64,000 nt of DNA, from the NCBI RefSeq assembly GCF_002407605.1, contig NZ_NXGV01000001.1, positions 2,152,001 through 2,216,000 of the forward strand, written 5' to 3'. The stretch is from Marinobacter sp. ANT_B65 (GTDB taxonomy: Bacteria > Pseudomonadota > Gammaproteobacteria > Pseudomonadales > Oleiphilaceae). This document shows positions 28,719-41,585 of the stretch, one piece after another (within the stretch, counting starts at the first letter, position 1; every line of letters begins with the position of its first letter). A program made the translations under genes and the position numbers. The notes below the pieces were generated by a model that did no database searches, was not told where the DNA came from, and saw only the letters and a list, made by a program, of their open reading frames with translations.

Positions 28719-29624
28719 TTAGCGTGATGGCAGGTAATGGATCGGATCAACCGGGTTACCATTTTTCCGAATTTCAAAATGTAACATCGGACGTTCTGAA
28801 CCACTGCCTCCGAGCTCTGCTATGACTTGTCCAGCTTTCACTCCCTCCCCTTCACTGACCAGAATCTTCCGATTATGGGCATACGCACTGAGATAGTGCT
28901 CGTTATGATTTACAATAATCAGGTTCCCATAACCTAACAAACCATTGCCTGCATATACCACACTACCATCTGCGGCAGCTCTTACAGCATCCCCGGCTTT
29001 ACCGGCAATATCAACGCCCTTGTTAACTTTTCCGGATGCTGAATAACCTGCAATTACGGTGCCAGAGTGCGGCCATCTCCACGGAATACCGGCTACCGTT
29101 TGGGTGCGCGCTGCCAGTGGGGCTGACGTATCAGACTTTCGGGTGACTGCTGGCTTCTGGGCAGTTACTGCTGCCGGAGCAGAAGAACGGGCCGCTGGTG
29201 CCCGGGAGGATGTGTTTGAAGATGGTCTGGAAACCTTTGCCGAAGTTACACCGCTACGAGTGGAGGTGACTGTACCGCGACGGTCCAGGCGGAGCACCTG
29301 TCCTGCCCGGATAGTCCAGGGCGCGCTGATTCCATTGGCACTGCCCAGCTCCCGATAGTCACGGCCATAGGTCCAGGCGATACCGTATAGAGTCTCACCT
29401 TGCCGGACAATATGGCGCCCCCAATAAACCGGCGGATTATAGATATCGTCCTGATGAAGCGCCTGAGTGTTGCATCCGCTCATTGCACCGGAAAGAAACA
29501 GGGAAGCAATCAGAAAAAGCCAGAATTTACCGGTTTCAGATACACAGGCTGAAGACCTGGCACCAAAAAGGAACCGCGGGGAGGCCGACAATACGGCACG
29601 AACTGACCCACGTAATAATCTCAC
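28719..29624 (-). CDS. nlpD: NlpD-like lipoprotein with LysM and M23 domains
   Basis: The 301-residue protein has a lipobox (AMSGC, about residue 51), one LysM peptidoglycan-binding domain (HIVRQGETLYGIAWTYGRDYRELG), a low-complexity Ser/Ala/Thr linker and a C-terminal LytM/M23 domain (GVDIAGKAGDAVRAAADGSVVYAG and HFEIRKNGNPVDPIHYL). The first zinc-ligand His of active M23 enzymes is replaced by Asn (NKGVDI), as expected for NlpD, which activates amidases in septum splitting rather than cutting peptidoglycan itself. The start is a GTG with no strong ribosome site, so the N-terminus is uncertain. rpoS follows 164 bases later. Confidence 0.9.
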   Translation of the reverse strand: MRLLRGSVRAVLSASPRFLFGARSSACVSETGKFWLFLIASLFLSGAMSGCNTQALHQDDIYNPPVYWGRHIVRQGETLYGIAWTYGRDYRELGSANGISAPWTIRAGQVLRLDRRGTVTSTRSGVTSAKVSRPSSNTSSRAPAARSSAPAAVTAQKPAVTRKSDTSAPLAARTQTVAGIPWRWPHSGTVIAGYSASGKVNKGVDIAGKAGDAVRAAADGSVVYAGNGLLGYGNLIIVNHNEHYLSAYAHNRKILVSEGEGVKAGQVIAELGGSGSERPMLHFEIRKNGNPVDPIHYLPSR

Positions 29625-29700
29625 TGAATAACACCGGCCGGGTTAGGAGTAATCTGTACAGGCTCTGAATATGCTCAAAGAAATCCCTGAAGTTTCAAAA

Positions 29701-29828
29701 GTAACTCGCTAATTTATTGCACATTTTGAACCTAAATCCAAGTTACTCACCGCCCACCCTTGTTACCTGCCGTTGTCTTTGTTACGGGTGGGAACAACAA
29801 GGTGCCTGTAAAGGTAACATGGGGTGAG
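29701..29828. promoter_or_regulatory. GTTAC-rich region with competing inverted repeats upstream of nlpD
   Basis: The 225-base gap before nlpD holds five GTTAC/GTAAC motifs (29701, 29742, 29762, 29781 and 29814). The middle three are in direct orientation at 19-20 base spacing. cccaccc (29753-29759) can pair with gggtggg (29786-29792). ccttgtt (29758-29764) can pair with aacaagg (29796-29802), and gttacc (29762-29767) with ggtaac (29813-29818), so the pairings exclude each other. It may be an operator, an attenuator-like leader of nlpD, or both. Confidence 0.4.
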
Positions 29829-29849
29829 CCCGGTACTGCTACATGCTGG

Positions 29850-30824
29850 CTACCCCACTTTATGATTACGCCCACCAATCCATTCAACCAGCAACACAAG
29901 AACAACACCCGCGAAAATCATTGTCGCTGCTGCCACAACTTGCGGATCCAGACCAGTAACATCCGCAAATGCCCCCGGGCTGATACTGACCTCATTCAAG
30001 GGCATTTGCCTGCCCGAACTGTCAGTTCTCCAGCTCAGCGTTTCCTTCCACGGCCATACCTTGTTCAGTGCCCCGATCATGAACCCGGTAAGCAGCGCCA
30101 GTACAGGGTCGTGGTATTTATGAAAAGCCCAGGTTATCAGCCTCGCAACCGATAACAGGCCCACCAGACAGCCTGCCATGAACAGCGACAACAAAGCGAT
30201 ATCAAAGGATTTGATCGCAGCCAGAACCGGAGCATACATCCCGGCAATAACCAGAATAAAACTGCCGGAAATACCGGGCAGGATCATGGCACATATAGCC
30301 ACCGCTCCTGCCGCAAAAAAGTTAAGCGCCGAAGGGTTAAGCTGACCAACAGACAAGGTCGTAATCCACCACGCGAAAGCGGTCCCGAATACAAGGGGAA
30401 CAAGCAAGGCTATGCGGTAATGCCGGACCTGACGGGCAACGTGCCAGACAGACGCAAGAATCAACCCGAAAAAAAAGCTCCAGATCAGAATCGGATATGC
30501 CACCAGCAGGAAGCTGATAGCCGATGCAAAAGCCGCTACGCTGACGAGGATGCCCGCCAGCAGCGTTGCAAGAAAAGAACCATCACAGGCCAGCCAGAAA
30601 GCCCTTGGTTTACCTCGGAACAGGTCTCTGAAGATAGCTCCCGGAACAGCGTTAATTGCTTCCAGAAGCCGGAAATATATGCCGGTTATAAACGCAATAG
30701 TTCCGCCAGACACGCCAGGAACTATATCTGCCGCCCCCATCGCCATGCCCCTCAAAAAAACAGAAGCTGGATGCTGTCCGCGGCTACCGCTCTGGGTGTT
30801 GGTTTCCTGCGAGCACCCCGTCAC
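29850..30824 (-). CDS. DUF368 domain-containing membrane protein
   Basis: The 324-residue protein has about eight membrane segments and the DUF368 signature [35 protein letters not shown] near the N-terminus. A second half repeats the pattern ([22 protein letters not shown]). The P-G-x-S-G-G/S motif in both halves suggests an inverted-repeat transporter fold; recent work on the family links some members to undecaprenyl-phosphate translocation, so a lipid-carrier role is possible. The GTG start overlaps the pcm stop by 4 bases. Its position between pcm and nlpD is not found in E. coli. Confidence 0.87.
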   Translation of the reverse strand: MTGCSQETNTQSGSRGQHPASVFLRGMAMGAADIVPGVSGGTIAFITGIYFRLLEAINAVPGAIFRDLFRGKPRAFWLACDGSFLATLLAGILVSVAAFASAISFLLVAYPILIWSFFFGLILASVWHVARQVRHYRIALLVPLVFGTAFAWWITTLSVGQLNPSALNFFAAGAVAICAMILPGISGSFILVIAGMYAPVLAAIKSFDIALLSLFMAGCLVGLLSVARLITWAFHKYHDPVLALLTGFMIGALNKVWPWKETLSWRTDSSGRQMPLNEVSISPGAFADVTGLDPQVVAAATMIFAGVVLVLLVEWIGGRNHKVG

Positions 30825-31450
30825 CGGACAACTCCACCCAACAGGGGGACAAAACGAACCGGTTCCAGTTCGCTACGCTCAAACCGGTCACCGTTACGGA
30901 TAATCTCCACCAGTACCTGATGCTCTTCGCCCACCGGCGCTACAAGCACGCCTCCATCTGCCAGCTGGTCCAGCAGCTCGGCTGGTACTTCCTTCGGCGC
31001 AGCGGTAACAATAATTCCATCAAACGGGCCTCTTTCAGGCCACCCCATACCTCCGTCGGCATGCTTTAGCATGACGTTCCGGATGTTGAGCTGTCGCAGT
31101 CGCTCCCGGGCTCGGTCCTGAAGCGGCTTGATCCTCTCAACACTGTAAATCTGGCCGAATAGCTGCGACAGCACTGCTGTCTGATAGCCTGACCCTGTGC
31201 CCAGCTCCAGCACTCTGGCAGGTTCATGCCTGAGTAGCAGCTCGGTCATACGGGCAACAATGTAGGGCTGGGATAATGTCTGACCATAACCAATAGGTAG
31301 CGACGTGTCCTCATAAGCCCGATGTGACAGGGCTTCATCCAGGAAAATGTGGCGCGGCACCTGCCCCATGACGTCCAGCACGCGATCTGACTCGATACCA
31401 TATTCCTGCAAGCGCTTCACCAGACGCATGCGTGTACGGTGGGAGGTCAT
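30821..31450 (-). CDS. pcm: Protein-L-isoaspartate O-methyltransferase
   Basis: The 209-residue enzyme methylates isoaspartyl residues so that damaged proteins can be repaired. It shows [36 protein letters not shown] and the SAM-binding [19 protein letters not shown], with [21 protein letters not shown] near the active site. The ATG at 31450 ([10 protein letters not shown]) matches the start in pseudomonads; a GTG at 31477 that overlaps the surE stop by 4 bases is the alternative. The gene is embedded in the surE-pcm-DUF368 run. Confidence 0.94.
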   Translation of the reverse strand: MTSHRTRMRLVKRLQEYGIESDRVLDVMGQVPRHIFLDEALSHRAYEDTSLPIGYGQTLSQPYIVARMTELLLRHEPARVLELGTGSGYQTAVLSQLFGQIYSVERIKPLQDRARERLRQLNIRNVMLKHADGGMGWPERGPFDGIIVTAAPKEVPAELLDQLADGGVLVAPVGEEHQVLVEIIRNGDRFERSELEPVRFVPLLGGVVR

Positions 31451-31473
31451 CCCTATACCCTGAAGCTCACTGC

Positions 31474-32244
31474 TCACGCATCGCCTCCGACACCTTCCTG
31501 GAGAGAGTCTACCCAGCTCCTGAGGGACACAAGCGCTTCATGGCGAGTCATATCAATATGAACCGGCGTCAACGAAACGTATCCCTCCGCTACAGCGTGG
31601 AAATCGGTCCCAGGACCGGCATCGCCGCCTTTTCCTGCGGCACCGATCCAGTAGCGCTCCCGGCCTCGTGGGCAGGTCATAGGCACAGCACCTTCGGCCC
31701 GCTCCCGGTCGCCCAGCCGGGTAACACGGAACCCGGCAAGTTCTTCCCAGGGCACATCGGGCACATTTACGTTCAGTATGGAGCGAGGCCCCAGAACAAA
31801 AGGGTGTTCACTTTCCAGAAGCATACGCACAACTCTCGCAGCTGTGTCGAAATGATTGCGGCCCTCGTTCACCAGAGAGACGGCAATGGCCGGCAACCCA
31901 AGATGGCGACCTTCCGTTGCGGCCGCCACGGTGCCGGAGTAGATAATGTCATCCCCCAGGTTGGCATGGGTATTAATGCCTGAGACCACGCGATCAAAGG
32001 GTTCACGGAACAGGCCGTTAACCGCGAGGTGTACGCAGTCTGTAGGCGTCCCATCAATAGACCGGAAACCGTTCAGGTGCTGCTCAACCGTCAGGGGGCG
32101 GTTGAGCGTCAACGCATTACTTGCACCACTGTGATCCCTGTCTGGCGCCACTACTTCGAGGTCACCCAGGCCTTTGAGGCCTTCATAGAGGGCCACAAGT
32201 CCCGGTGAATGAACACCATCATCATTTGATAACAGAATACGCAC
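31474..32244 (-). CDS. surE: 5'/3'-nucleotidase SurE
   Basis: The 256-residue survival protein hydrolyses nucleoside monophosphates. The metal-binding motif [13 protein letters not shown] is at the N-terminus, followed by [15 protein letters not shown] and [26 protein letters not shown]. The start is a GTG at 32244 with GGAG 6 bases upstream, so that the protein begins directly at the first strand as in the family; a TTG 12 bases earlier is within the ribosome site and is unlikely. pcm follows downstream. Confidence 0.94.
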   Translation of the reverse strand: MRILLSNDDGVHSPGLVALYEGLKGLGDLEVVAPDRDHSGASNALTLNRPLTVEQHLNGFRSIDGTPTDCVHLAVNGLFREPFDRVVSGINTHANLGDDIIYSGTVAAATEGRHLGLPAIAVSLVNEGRNHFDTAARVVRMLLESEHPFVLGPRSILNVNVPDVPWEELAGFRVTRLGDRERAEGAVPMTCPRGRERYWIGAAGKGGDAGPGTDFHAVAEGYVSLTPVHIDMTRHEALVSLRSWVDSLQEGVGGDA

Positions 32245-32277
32245 AGTGCTCTCCAATAAATCGCTAGCCAGAATTCG

Positions 32278-33369
32278 CTAGCCGGATTGTTTGTTATGAC
32301 GGCTGAGGCTCTCGTCCTCCAGCTCAAAAATATCGCCCAAAATCGTAGTGGCGTACTGGCCTGGAGCAAGAAAAAAGTCCAGTTCAAGATCACCTTCATC
32401 GAGCCAGGACCAACTCAGGCTTTCTGGCATCGCGACCAGTGGGCGACGTTCAGGCTTCATCCGGGTGGTCATAAACAGCGCAGCAAGTTCCGGAGTCTGT
32501 GCCACAGTGTCACGTTCACGGCGACCAGCCTCTCCTGAAGCGCTTGTACCGCCATCCCCCCATAAAGGACCTGTAGCCGTCTCAGCAGGTTCACCCTCAA
32601 TCGGCGTCCGCCAGCAGCCCTCAGCTACACGTGACGCCAAAACTTCATTGAATAACCAGGAACGCGCAGCCGAAAAATACAATACGTTTTTATGGCCATC
32701 TCTGCCACCGCCTGACTTATTTGCCCCCCGGCCCCTGCGTCTGCCCTGCCCTCCGCGGCGATTCAGTGCAGCGGGATCGATATGAACCGCACGGTCCAGA
32801 TTAGCACCATCAAATCCGAAGCGCTGAGGACCAAAGTAGTTGGGCGCACCCTGTACTTTCAGGCGCTCAAGAGCACTCTCGACGACCTCCCGATCTGCAC
32901 TGATTTCCCGGAGCCTGATGGTAAAATGATTACCCTGATGGTCGCCACGGCGAAGTTTTCGCACACTACGGCATGCGGATTTTACTGGCCAGCGCTCCGA
33001 GATCTTTTCGATGAGCGCCGCATCATTCTCCGTCATACCTGGACGGTACAGGCTGAACCATTGACGGGTAACCGCGTGGCGATCCTTCAGTCCGCAAAAT
33101 CCCACATCAAAGGTCCGGCAATCAGCAAGAACTGCAAGCTCTCTCGCCACAAACTCGGTATTGTCTCCGGTTTTTTCCAGGCGCAGACACAAATGTTCGC
33201 CCTCACCAGCAACATTGGGCGCCTCTGTCTGCTCAGGGAACTCCTCCAGAACTTCGCTAACCCGGAAGTCTTCCGCCACAGTTTTCAGGTGAGCGCTGGC
33301 AATGCGTGAACCTCCCGAAACAGGCCAGTCCAGCCGCCATTTCCCTGCACCAGCTTGTGTCTCGCTCAC
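32278..33369 (-). CDS. truD: tRNA pseudouridine(13) synthase TruD
   Basis: The 363-residue enzyme makes pseudouridine 13 in tRNA. It has [35 protein letters not shown], the catalytic-aspartate motif [16 protein letters not shown], and [10 protein letters not shown] with [19 protein letters not shown] of the TRUD domain. A basic Gly/Arg insert ([18 protein letters not shown]) in the middle is longer than usual and may add RNA contacts. The GTG start overlaps the ispF stop by 4 bases. Confidence 0.93.
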   Translation of the reverse strand: MSETQAGAGKWRLDWPVSGGSRIASAHLKTVAEDFRVSEVLEEFPEQTEAPNVAGEGEHLCLRLEKTGDNTEFVARELAVLADCRTFDVGFCGLKDRHAVTRQWFSLYRPGMTENDAALIEKISERWPVKSACRSVRKLRRGDHQGNHFTIRLREISADREVVESALERLKVQGAPNYFGPQRFGFDGANLDRAVHIDPAALNRRGGQGRRRGRGANKSGGGRDGHKNVLYFSAARSWLFNEVLASRVAEGCWRTPIEGEPAETATGPLWGDGGTSASGEAGRRERDTVAQTPELAALFMTTRMKPERRPLVAMPESLSWSWLDEGDLELDFFLAPGQYATTILGDIFELEDESLSRHNKQSG

Positions 33370-33845
33370 GATGCTACCCGCTCAAGCAGGCACACAGCCT
33401 GACAGGCAATACCCTCACCACGGCCAGTAAATCCGAGCTTCTCACTAGTAGTCGCTTTTACGCTTACACAGCTGACGGGAATGCAGAGGTCCGCAGCAAT
33501 ATTCTGGCGCATTACCTCGATATGAGGCGCCATTCTGGGTGCCTGAGCAATGATTGTTGTATCAACGTTCAGAACGCCGAAACCTTCATCCACCACCCGT
33601 GCCATGACTCGGCGCAACAGATCGCGGCTATCCGCACCTGCCCATTCGGCACTGGTATCCGGGAACAGGTGGCCAATATCACCCAGGGCAACCGCCCCAA
33701 GCAAGGCGTCCGCCAGTGCGTGCAGCAACACATCACCATCGGAGTGAGCCTTCAAACCCTGGCTGTAAGGTATGGAAACACCCCCGAGAATGACAGCATC
33801 ACCCTCACCGAAGGCATGAACATCAAAGCCCTGACCAATTCGCAT
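33366..33845 (-). CDS. ispF: 2-C-methyl-D-erythritol 2,4-cyclodiphosphate synthase
   Basis: The 159-residue trimeric enzyme of the MEP isoprenoid pathway makes MEcPP from CDP-ME2P. Zinc ligands lie in [15 protein letters not shown] (Asp and His) and [17 protein letters not shown] (His), and the CMP-binding part is in [17 protein letters not shown]. Length is normal. It lies between ispD and truD on the same strand, with a 4-base overlap to truD. Confidence 0.96.
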   Translation of the reverse strand: MRIGQGFDVHAFGEGDAVILGGVSIPYSQGLKAHSDGDVLLHALADALLGAVALGDIGHLFPDTSAEWAGADSRDLLRRVMARVVDEGFGVLNVDTTIIAQAPRMAPHIEVMRQNIAADLCIPVSCVSVKATTSEKLGFTGRGEGIACQAVCLLERVAS

Positions 33846-33871
33846 AATTCACTCCGGGAAATCCAGAAAAC

Positions 33872-34573
33872 TCAGAACCGGCTGAGAATAAAGCCGGCAA
33901 GATCCAGGTCAGCGGGCACGGTAATCTTGATATTGTCCGACCGACCTTCAACCAGAACAGGCATGTTACCGGAAAACTCCATAGCAGAGGACTCATCCGT
34001 AACCGACTGCCCTTCCTCTAACGCTGTCTCCAATGCAGAAACCAGCATGGAATAGCGGAACATCTGAGGCGTCAGCGCACGCCATAACTGACTGCGATCC
34101 ACGGTTCCGATAACATCAGGCAACTGACCCGGCTCCGCCTTTTTAAGCGTATCTGCAACCGGAGCCGCGAGGAGGCCACCCACGGGGTGATCAGACAGCG
34201 TTGTAACGAGATTCTCAAGGTCAGCCAAATGAATGCAAGGGCGTGCCGCATCGTGAACCAGCACCCAGTCATCGGCTGAAACCTGTTCTTCCAGTGCATG
34301 CAGCGCTGAGAGAACAGAATCTGCCCGCTCCTGGCCTCCACTGCACGACTGAATACGATCATCATCGCTGGCATCAGTATCCGCCCACCAATGATCATCT
34401 AAATGAAGTGGAACCATACAGCCAGAAAAAAGACCGGAACCCAGCAACCGGGAAAGGGTGACATCCAGAATAAAGCGGTTATTAATACGGAGGTACTGCT
34501 TGGGACATTCTGCCTGCATACGCTGACCGATGCCTGCGGCGGGAACAATCAACCAGAATCGTGGAGGAGTCAT
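33872..34573 (-). CDS. ispD: 2-C-methyl-D-erythritol 4-phosphate cytidylyltransferase
   Basis: The enzyme activates MEP with CTP in the MEP pathway. It has the nucleotide-binding LIVPAAGIGQRMQAECPKQYL, the DDWVLVHDAARPCI motif and TVDRSQLWRALTPQMFRY. The ATG at 34573, with GGA 9 bases upstream, gives 233 residues and starts close to the first strand as in the family. A GTG at 34618 that overlaps the ftsB stop by 4 bases adds 15 residues and cannot be excluded. Confidence 0.94.
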   Translation of the reverse strand: MTPPRFWLIVPAAGIGQRMQAECPKQYLRINNRFILDVTLSRLLGSGLFSGCMVPLHLDDHWWADTDASDDDRIQSCSGGQERADSVLSALHALEEQVSADDWVLVHDAARPCIHLADLENLVTTLSDHPVGGLLAAPVADTLKKAEPGQLPDVIGTVDRSQLWRALTPQMFRYSMLVSALETALEEGQSVTDESSAMEFSGNMPVLVEGRSDNIKITVPADLDLAGFILSRF

Positions 34574-34614
34574 AAGCTTTCCGCACAAGGCCTGGAGAGC
34601 GCCAAACCCAGAAG

Positions 34615-34887
34615 TCACTGCTCAACAACAAGGAAAAAAGTCTCATTATCTCGAATCAGACCAAGATTCATCCGGGCCCGCTCTTCAACAGCCTCCTGTT
34701 CGTTACGAAGATTTCGTACCTCCGCATACAGGCGTTCATTCCGGGCGAACAGTTCGGCATTTTCTTCACGCTGTTTCGCGATCGATTTTTCCAGCGTCCA
34801 GACTTGCGCAAAGCTGCCTTCCCCGACCCACAGACGTACCTGTAGCAGGAGAATAAGAACAACCATGAAAGCCCAGAGCAACTTCAT
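34615..34887 (-). CDS. ftsB: Cell division protein FtsB
   Basis: A 90-residue bitopic membrane protein with an N-terminal membrane segment (LLWAFMVVLILLLQVRLWVG) and a periplasmic coiled coil rich in Glu, Arg and Asn (LEKSIAKQREENAELFARNERLYAEVRNLRNE). It ends with the RMNLGLIRDNETFF motif conserved in FtsB. It forms the FtsQLB complex of the divisome. The position between eno and ispD is standard. Confidence 0.94.
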   Translation of the reverse strand: MKLLWAFMVVLILLLQVRLWVGEGSFAQVWTLEKSIAKQREENAELFARNERLYAEVRNLRNEQEAVEERARMNLGLIRDNETFFLVVEQ

Positions 34888-34994
34888 TAATACCGATTCC
34901 GTTAAGGAGTTAAATGATCAAAAACCAAACACCGGACGCTAAGTATAGACCTTAGAGTAAACTAGCAACAAATTCTTCTAACTACTTGGACAAA

Positions 34995-35038
34995 AAGGCC
35001 ATCGTGACTGAACTTTCATTCAAAACACGATGGCCTTA
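34995..35038 (-). terminator. Intrinsic terminator of eno
   Basis: A 12-bp perfect stem, aaggccatcgtg (34995-35006) with cacgatggcctt (35026-35037), encloses a 19-base loop. On the minus strand the stem is followed by five T, so it terminates the transcript that ends with eno. The remainder of the 203-base gap before ftsB shows no gene. Confidence 0.85.
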
Positions 35039-35090
35039 ACATTTTGTTACCTGAAACCCGAAGGATCAGGCCAAACGGAAGCTGCTGAAT

Positions 35091-36413
<1,323 letters not shown>

Positions 36414-36441
36414 CTAAAGTCATTAACACGATCTGGTGTAA

Positions 36442-36550
36442 GAGAGAGCGGGACACGGCTTTACGAAAACCGCTACAGGCACATCCATGTGCGCTTGGCT
36501 CCGCCATCCATGGCTCCGCACATTTTCGTAAAGCCGTGTCCCGCTCTCTC
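36442..36550 (+). repeat. Palindromic element copy 3 (28-bp perfect stem, two mini-hairpins)
   Basis: Bases 36442-36469 and 36523-36550 are exact reverse complements (28 bp). The 53-base interior holds mini-hairpin 1 (CACA 36480-36483, loop TCCA, TGTG) and mini-hairpin 2 (CCA 36504-36506, loop TCCA, TGG), with ggctccg repeated after each. It fills most of the 198-base gap between kdsA and eno. Confidence 0.92.
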
Positions 36551-36584
36551 CCATAATTTGTACCCATAACGCGAAAACCGCCAA

Positions 36585-39103
<2,519 letters not shown>

Positions 39104-39148
39104 TCATCTCAAGATGGGACGCCAGACTACCAGAAAGCCCCAAACGAC

Positions 39149-40489
39149 TCAATCACAATCCCGCTCTACAGTCAGCCTCCAGCCTGCAGCAGGGGCGCTT
39201 CCGCAGTATTGTTCAGAACACCATAAATCGCCAATGGCAATCAGTTCGCCCTCCCCCTCTGCAGCCCCGAAAACAAGGGGCAGACGGGCTCTTTCCCATG
39301 GTGGCACTGCCTTCTCCTGCAGCCATTTTTTAAGTGATTTTGAAGGGCCTACCGAGCAAAAACGGATGCGCTCTCCCCCCTGCCTCGTACATATTCGTAT
39401 TGGCGGCACATCAGCTTTCGCAGTAGCTACTGGCTCCAGCCGGATTTTCCAGCTGCCCCAACTCACTGGCAGGCCCGGTTCAAGAGCCACAGACTCTTCC
39501 GGCACCCACGCCATATCCGCGACCAGGTAAAGCTCGCCCTGGAAACGCCGCAGACTGAAACCATCTCCCCGCAGCTCGGGAGACCGGTCTTCCGCTGCGA
39601 ACAATAAATCATTCAATACCTGCGACCAGTCACTGATGGAAGGGGGAGAGTAACCGGAGTGCCGCACCCACCAGCGCAGAAGATTTTTCTGCTCTGCAAG
39701 AGAAAGAAGACTCAGCCCTTCGACAGGAAGACGATGCCTGTGCCCACCCAGTGTCTGCCATTGCAATTCTGCAAGACGCTGATTTAAAAAATCACTTTCA
39801 GCGCAGGAGCCAGCGCTGTGCTGCAACCTGCGGTTCAGACCCGGCCAGCGTTTTTTCAGGGCAGGCAAAATACTGAGGCGCAGAAAGTTACGGTCAAATC
39901 GTTGATCCGTGTTACTTGGGTCATCAATCCATGAAATTCCAGCGCTGCTAGCGAAATCTTCAAGTTCCGATCGTTCGAAGCCCAGTAACGGGCGAACAAG
40001 CCGGCCTGCACCCAACGCGCGACTTCCGGGCATACCCGCGAGACCGGCCACACCACTTCCACGAATCATCCGAAAAAGAACGGTTTCAGCCTGATCATCA
40101 CCATGGTGCGCCATCAGAAGAATATCGCCGGGTTCAAGGAGCGCCTCAAAGGCCTCATAACGAGCCTCCCGCGCCGCCTCCTCAAGGCCTTCGCCAGACC
40201 CTGACGCAAGCCTGACATCTACCGGCTGAACCACAAGAGAGACGCCCAGCCTGACACACAACTCCCGACAGAAGTTTTCTGTCTTGCCGGCATTGTGCTG
40301 TAGCTGATGATTGATGTGCACTGCCCGCACGCCTGAATGGCAGTGCGCGGCAAGGTGCAGGAGAAGGGTGGAGTCCAGGCCGCCACTAAGAGCTACCCAA
40401 AGCCGCCGGTAGCCTGAAACAGACTTCACCGGCGCACATAATTCCTCCGAAAAGGCGACCCCTGATAAGGGCTTAGCGCCCAGTGTCAT
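39149..40489 (-). CDS. tilS: tRNA(Ile)-lysidine synthetase TilS
   Basis: The 446-residue PP-loop ATPase puts lysidine on the wobble C of the CAU tRNA-Ile, switching it from Met to Ile. It has [19 protein letters not shown], the [20 protein letters not shown] motif and [14 protein letters not shown]. The C-terminal substrate-binding part ends with [37 protein letters not shown]. The start overlaps the accA end by 17 bases. The gene between it and pyrG is separated by about 90 bases. Confidence 0.95.
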   Translation of the reverse strand: MTLGAKPLSGVAFSEELCAPVKSVSGYRRLWVALSGGLDSTLLLHLAAHCHSGVRAVHINHQLQHNAGKTENFCRELCVRLGVSLVVQPVDVRLASGSGEGLEEAAREARYEAFEALLEPGDILLMAHHGDDQAETVLFRMIRGSGVAGLAGMPGSRALGAGRLVRPLLGFERSELEDFASSAGISWIDDPSNTDQRFDRNFLRLSILPALKKRWPGLNRRLQHSAGSCAESDFLNQRLAELQWQTLGGHRHRLPVEGLSLLSLAEQKNLLRWWVRHSGYSPPSISDWSQVLNDLLFAAEDRSPELRGDGFSLRRFQGELYLVADMAWVPEESVALEPGLPVSWGSWKIRLEPVATAKADVPPIRICTRQGGERIRFCSVGPSKSLKKWLQEKAVPPWERARLPLVFGAAEGEGELIAIGDLWCSEQYCGSAPAAGWRLTVERDCD

Positions 40490-41426
40490 AGCGGGTCAAC
40501 CGCTCATAACGACGGGATACCAACTCATCAAGAGGCAGGCGACTGAGCTCAGCCAACCCCGCAGAAAGGGTTTCACGCAAAGCTTCAGCCATTTGCGCCG
40601 GATTACGATGAGCACCACCCAGAGGCTCGGAAACGACATTATCTGCCAGACCGAGATCTTTCAGGCGGCCCGCAGTCACACCCATAGCTTCAGCTGCAAG
40701 GGAAGCGTACTCGGCACTTTTCCACAAAATGGAGGCACAACCTTCAGGTGATATGACCGCGTAGGTGGAATACTGCAGCATATTGAGCTGATCACACACA
40801 CCTATGGCCAATGCACCGCCAGATCCACCCTCACCAATCACCGTAGAAATGATCGGGGTTTTGAGCCGGGACATCACCGCAAGATTGAACGCAATCGCTT
40901 CACTCTGGCCACGCTCCTCGGCGCCGATACCCGGGTAAGCACCCGGCGTGTCGATAAACGTGAGAACAGGCATTCTGAAACGCTCAGCCATTTCCATCAG
41001 GCGCAAGGCTTTGCGGTACCCTTCAGGACGCGGCATACCGAAATTGCGCTTGACCTTATCCCGCACTTCCCGGCCCTTCTGATGGCCGATAACCATCACC
41101 GGTTTATCATCCAGACGAGCTGTGCCCCCCACAATGGCCTGATCGTCTGCATAGCGCCTGTCGCCATGGAGCTCATCGAAATCATCAAACATCATTTCGA
41201 TATAATCCAGGGTGTAAGGCCGGCGCGGGTGTCGCGCAAGACGGGCTACATCCCAGGGGTGGAGGTCCGAGAATATACTCTCGGTCAGACTGACGCTTTT
41301 CTTTTTAAGCCGGGTAATCTCGTCAGAAATATTGATGTCGGTGTCGTTACCGACCATGCGAAGCTCTTCAATCTTGGCTTCAAGATCGGCAATCGGCTGT
41401 TCGAAATCCAGATAATTAGGGTTCAT
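40473..41426 (-). CDS. accA: Acetyl-CoA carboxylase carboxyltransferase subunit alpha
   Basis: The 317-residue subunit forms the carboxyltransferase with AccD and makes malonyl-CoA for fatty acid synthesis. Typical stretches are [62 protein letters not shown] and [22 protein letters not shown] [15 protein letters not shown] with [17 protein letters not shown]. It lies between dnaE and tilS, the common order. Confidence 0.96.
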   Translation of the reverse strand: MNPNYLDFEQPIADLEAKIEELRMVGNDTDINISDEITRLKKKSVSLTESIFSDLHPWDVARLARHPRRPYTLDYIEMMFDDFDELHGDRRYADDQAIVGGTARLDDKPVMVIGHQKGREVRDKVKRNFGMPRPEGYRKALRLMEMAERFRMPVLTFIDTPGAYPGIGAEERGQSEAIAFNLAVMSRLKTPIISTVIGEGGSGGALAIGVCDQLNMLQYSTYAVISPEGCASILWKSAEYASLAAEAMGVTAGRLKDLGLADNVVSEPLGGAHRNPAQMAEALRETLSAGLAELSRLPLDELVSRRYERLTRYDTGR

Positions 41427-41585
41427 GATGTTCCATCATTTTATCGCCAGGCGGGACAAGGCGCCGCCAATACAGAATTTGGGACAAAGATAACAGTGCC
41501 CGGTAAATGGCTAAAGCGGACATTGGTATGAGTCCGCAATCTGACAAATAATTAATCTTTCAGGGCAGCACTTCGCCTTATTCAC

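Noticed and set aside
36442..36550. Interpretation of the elements as simple intrinsic terminators
   Set aside because: No T tract follows the 28-bp stem of copy 3, and the shared interior of copies with different stems is not explained by termination. A terminator side effect remains possible for copy 1.
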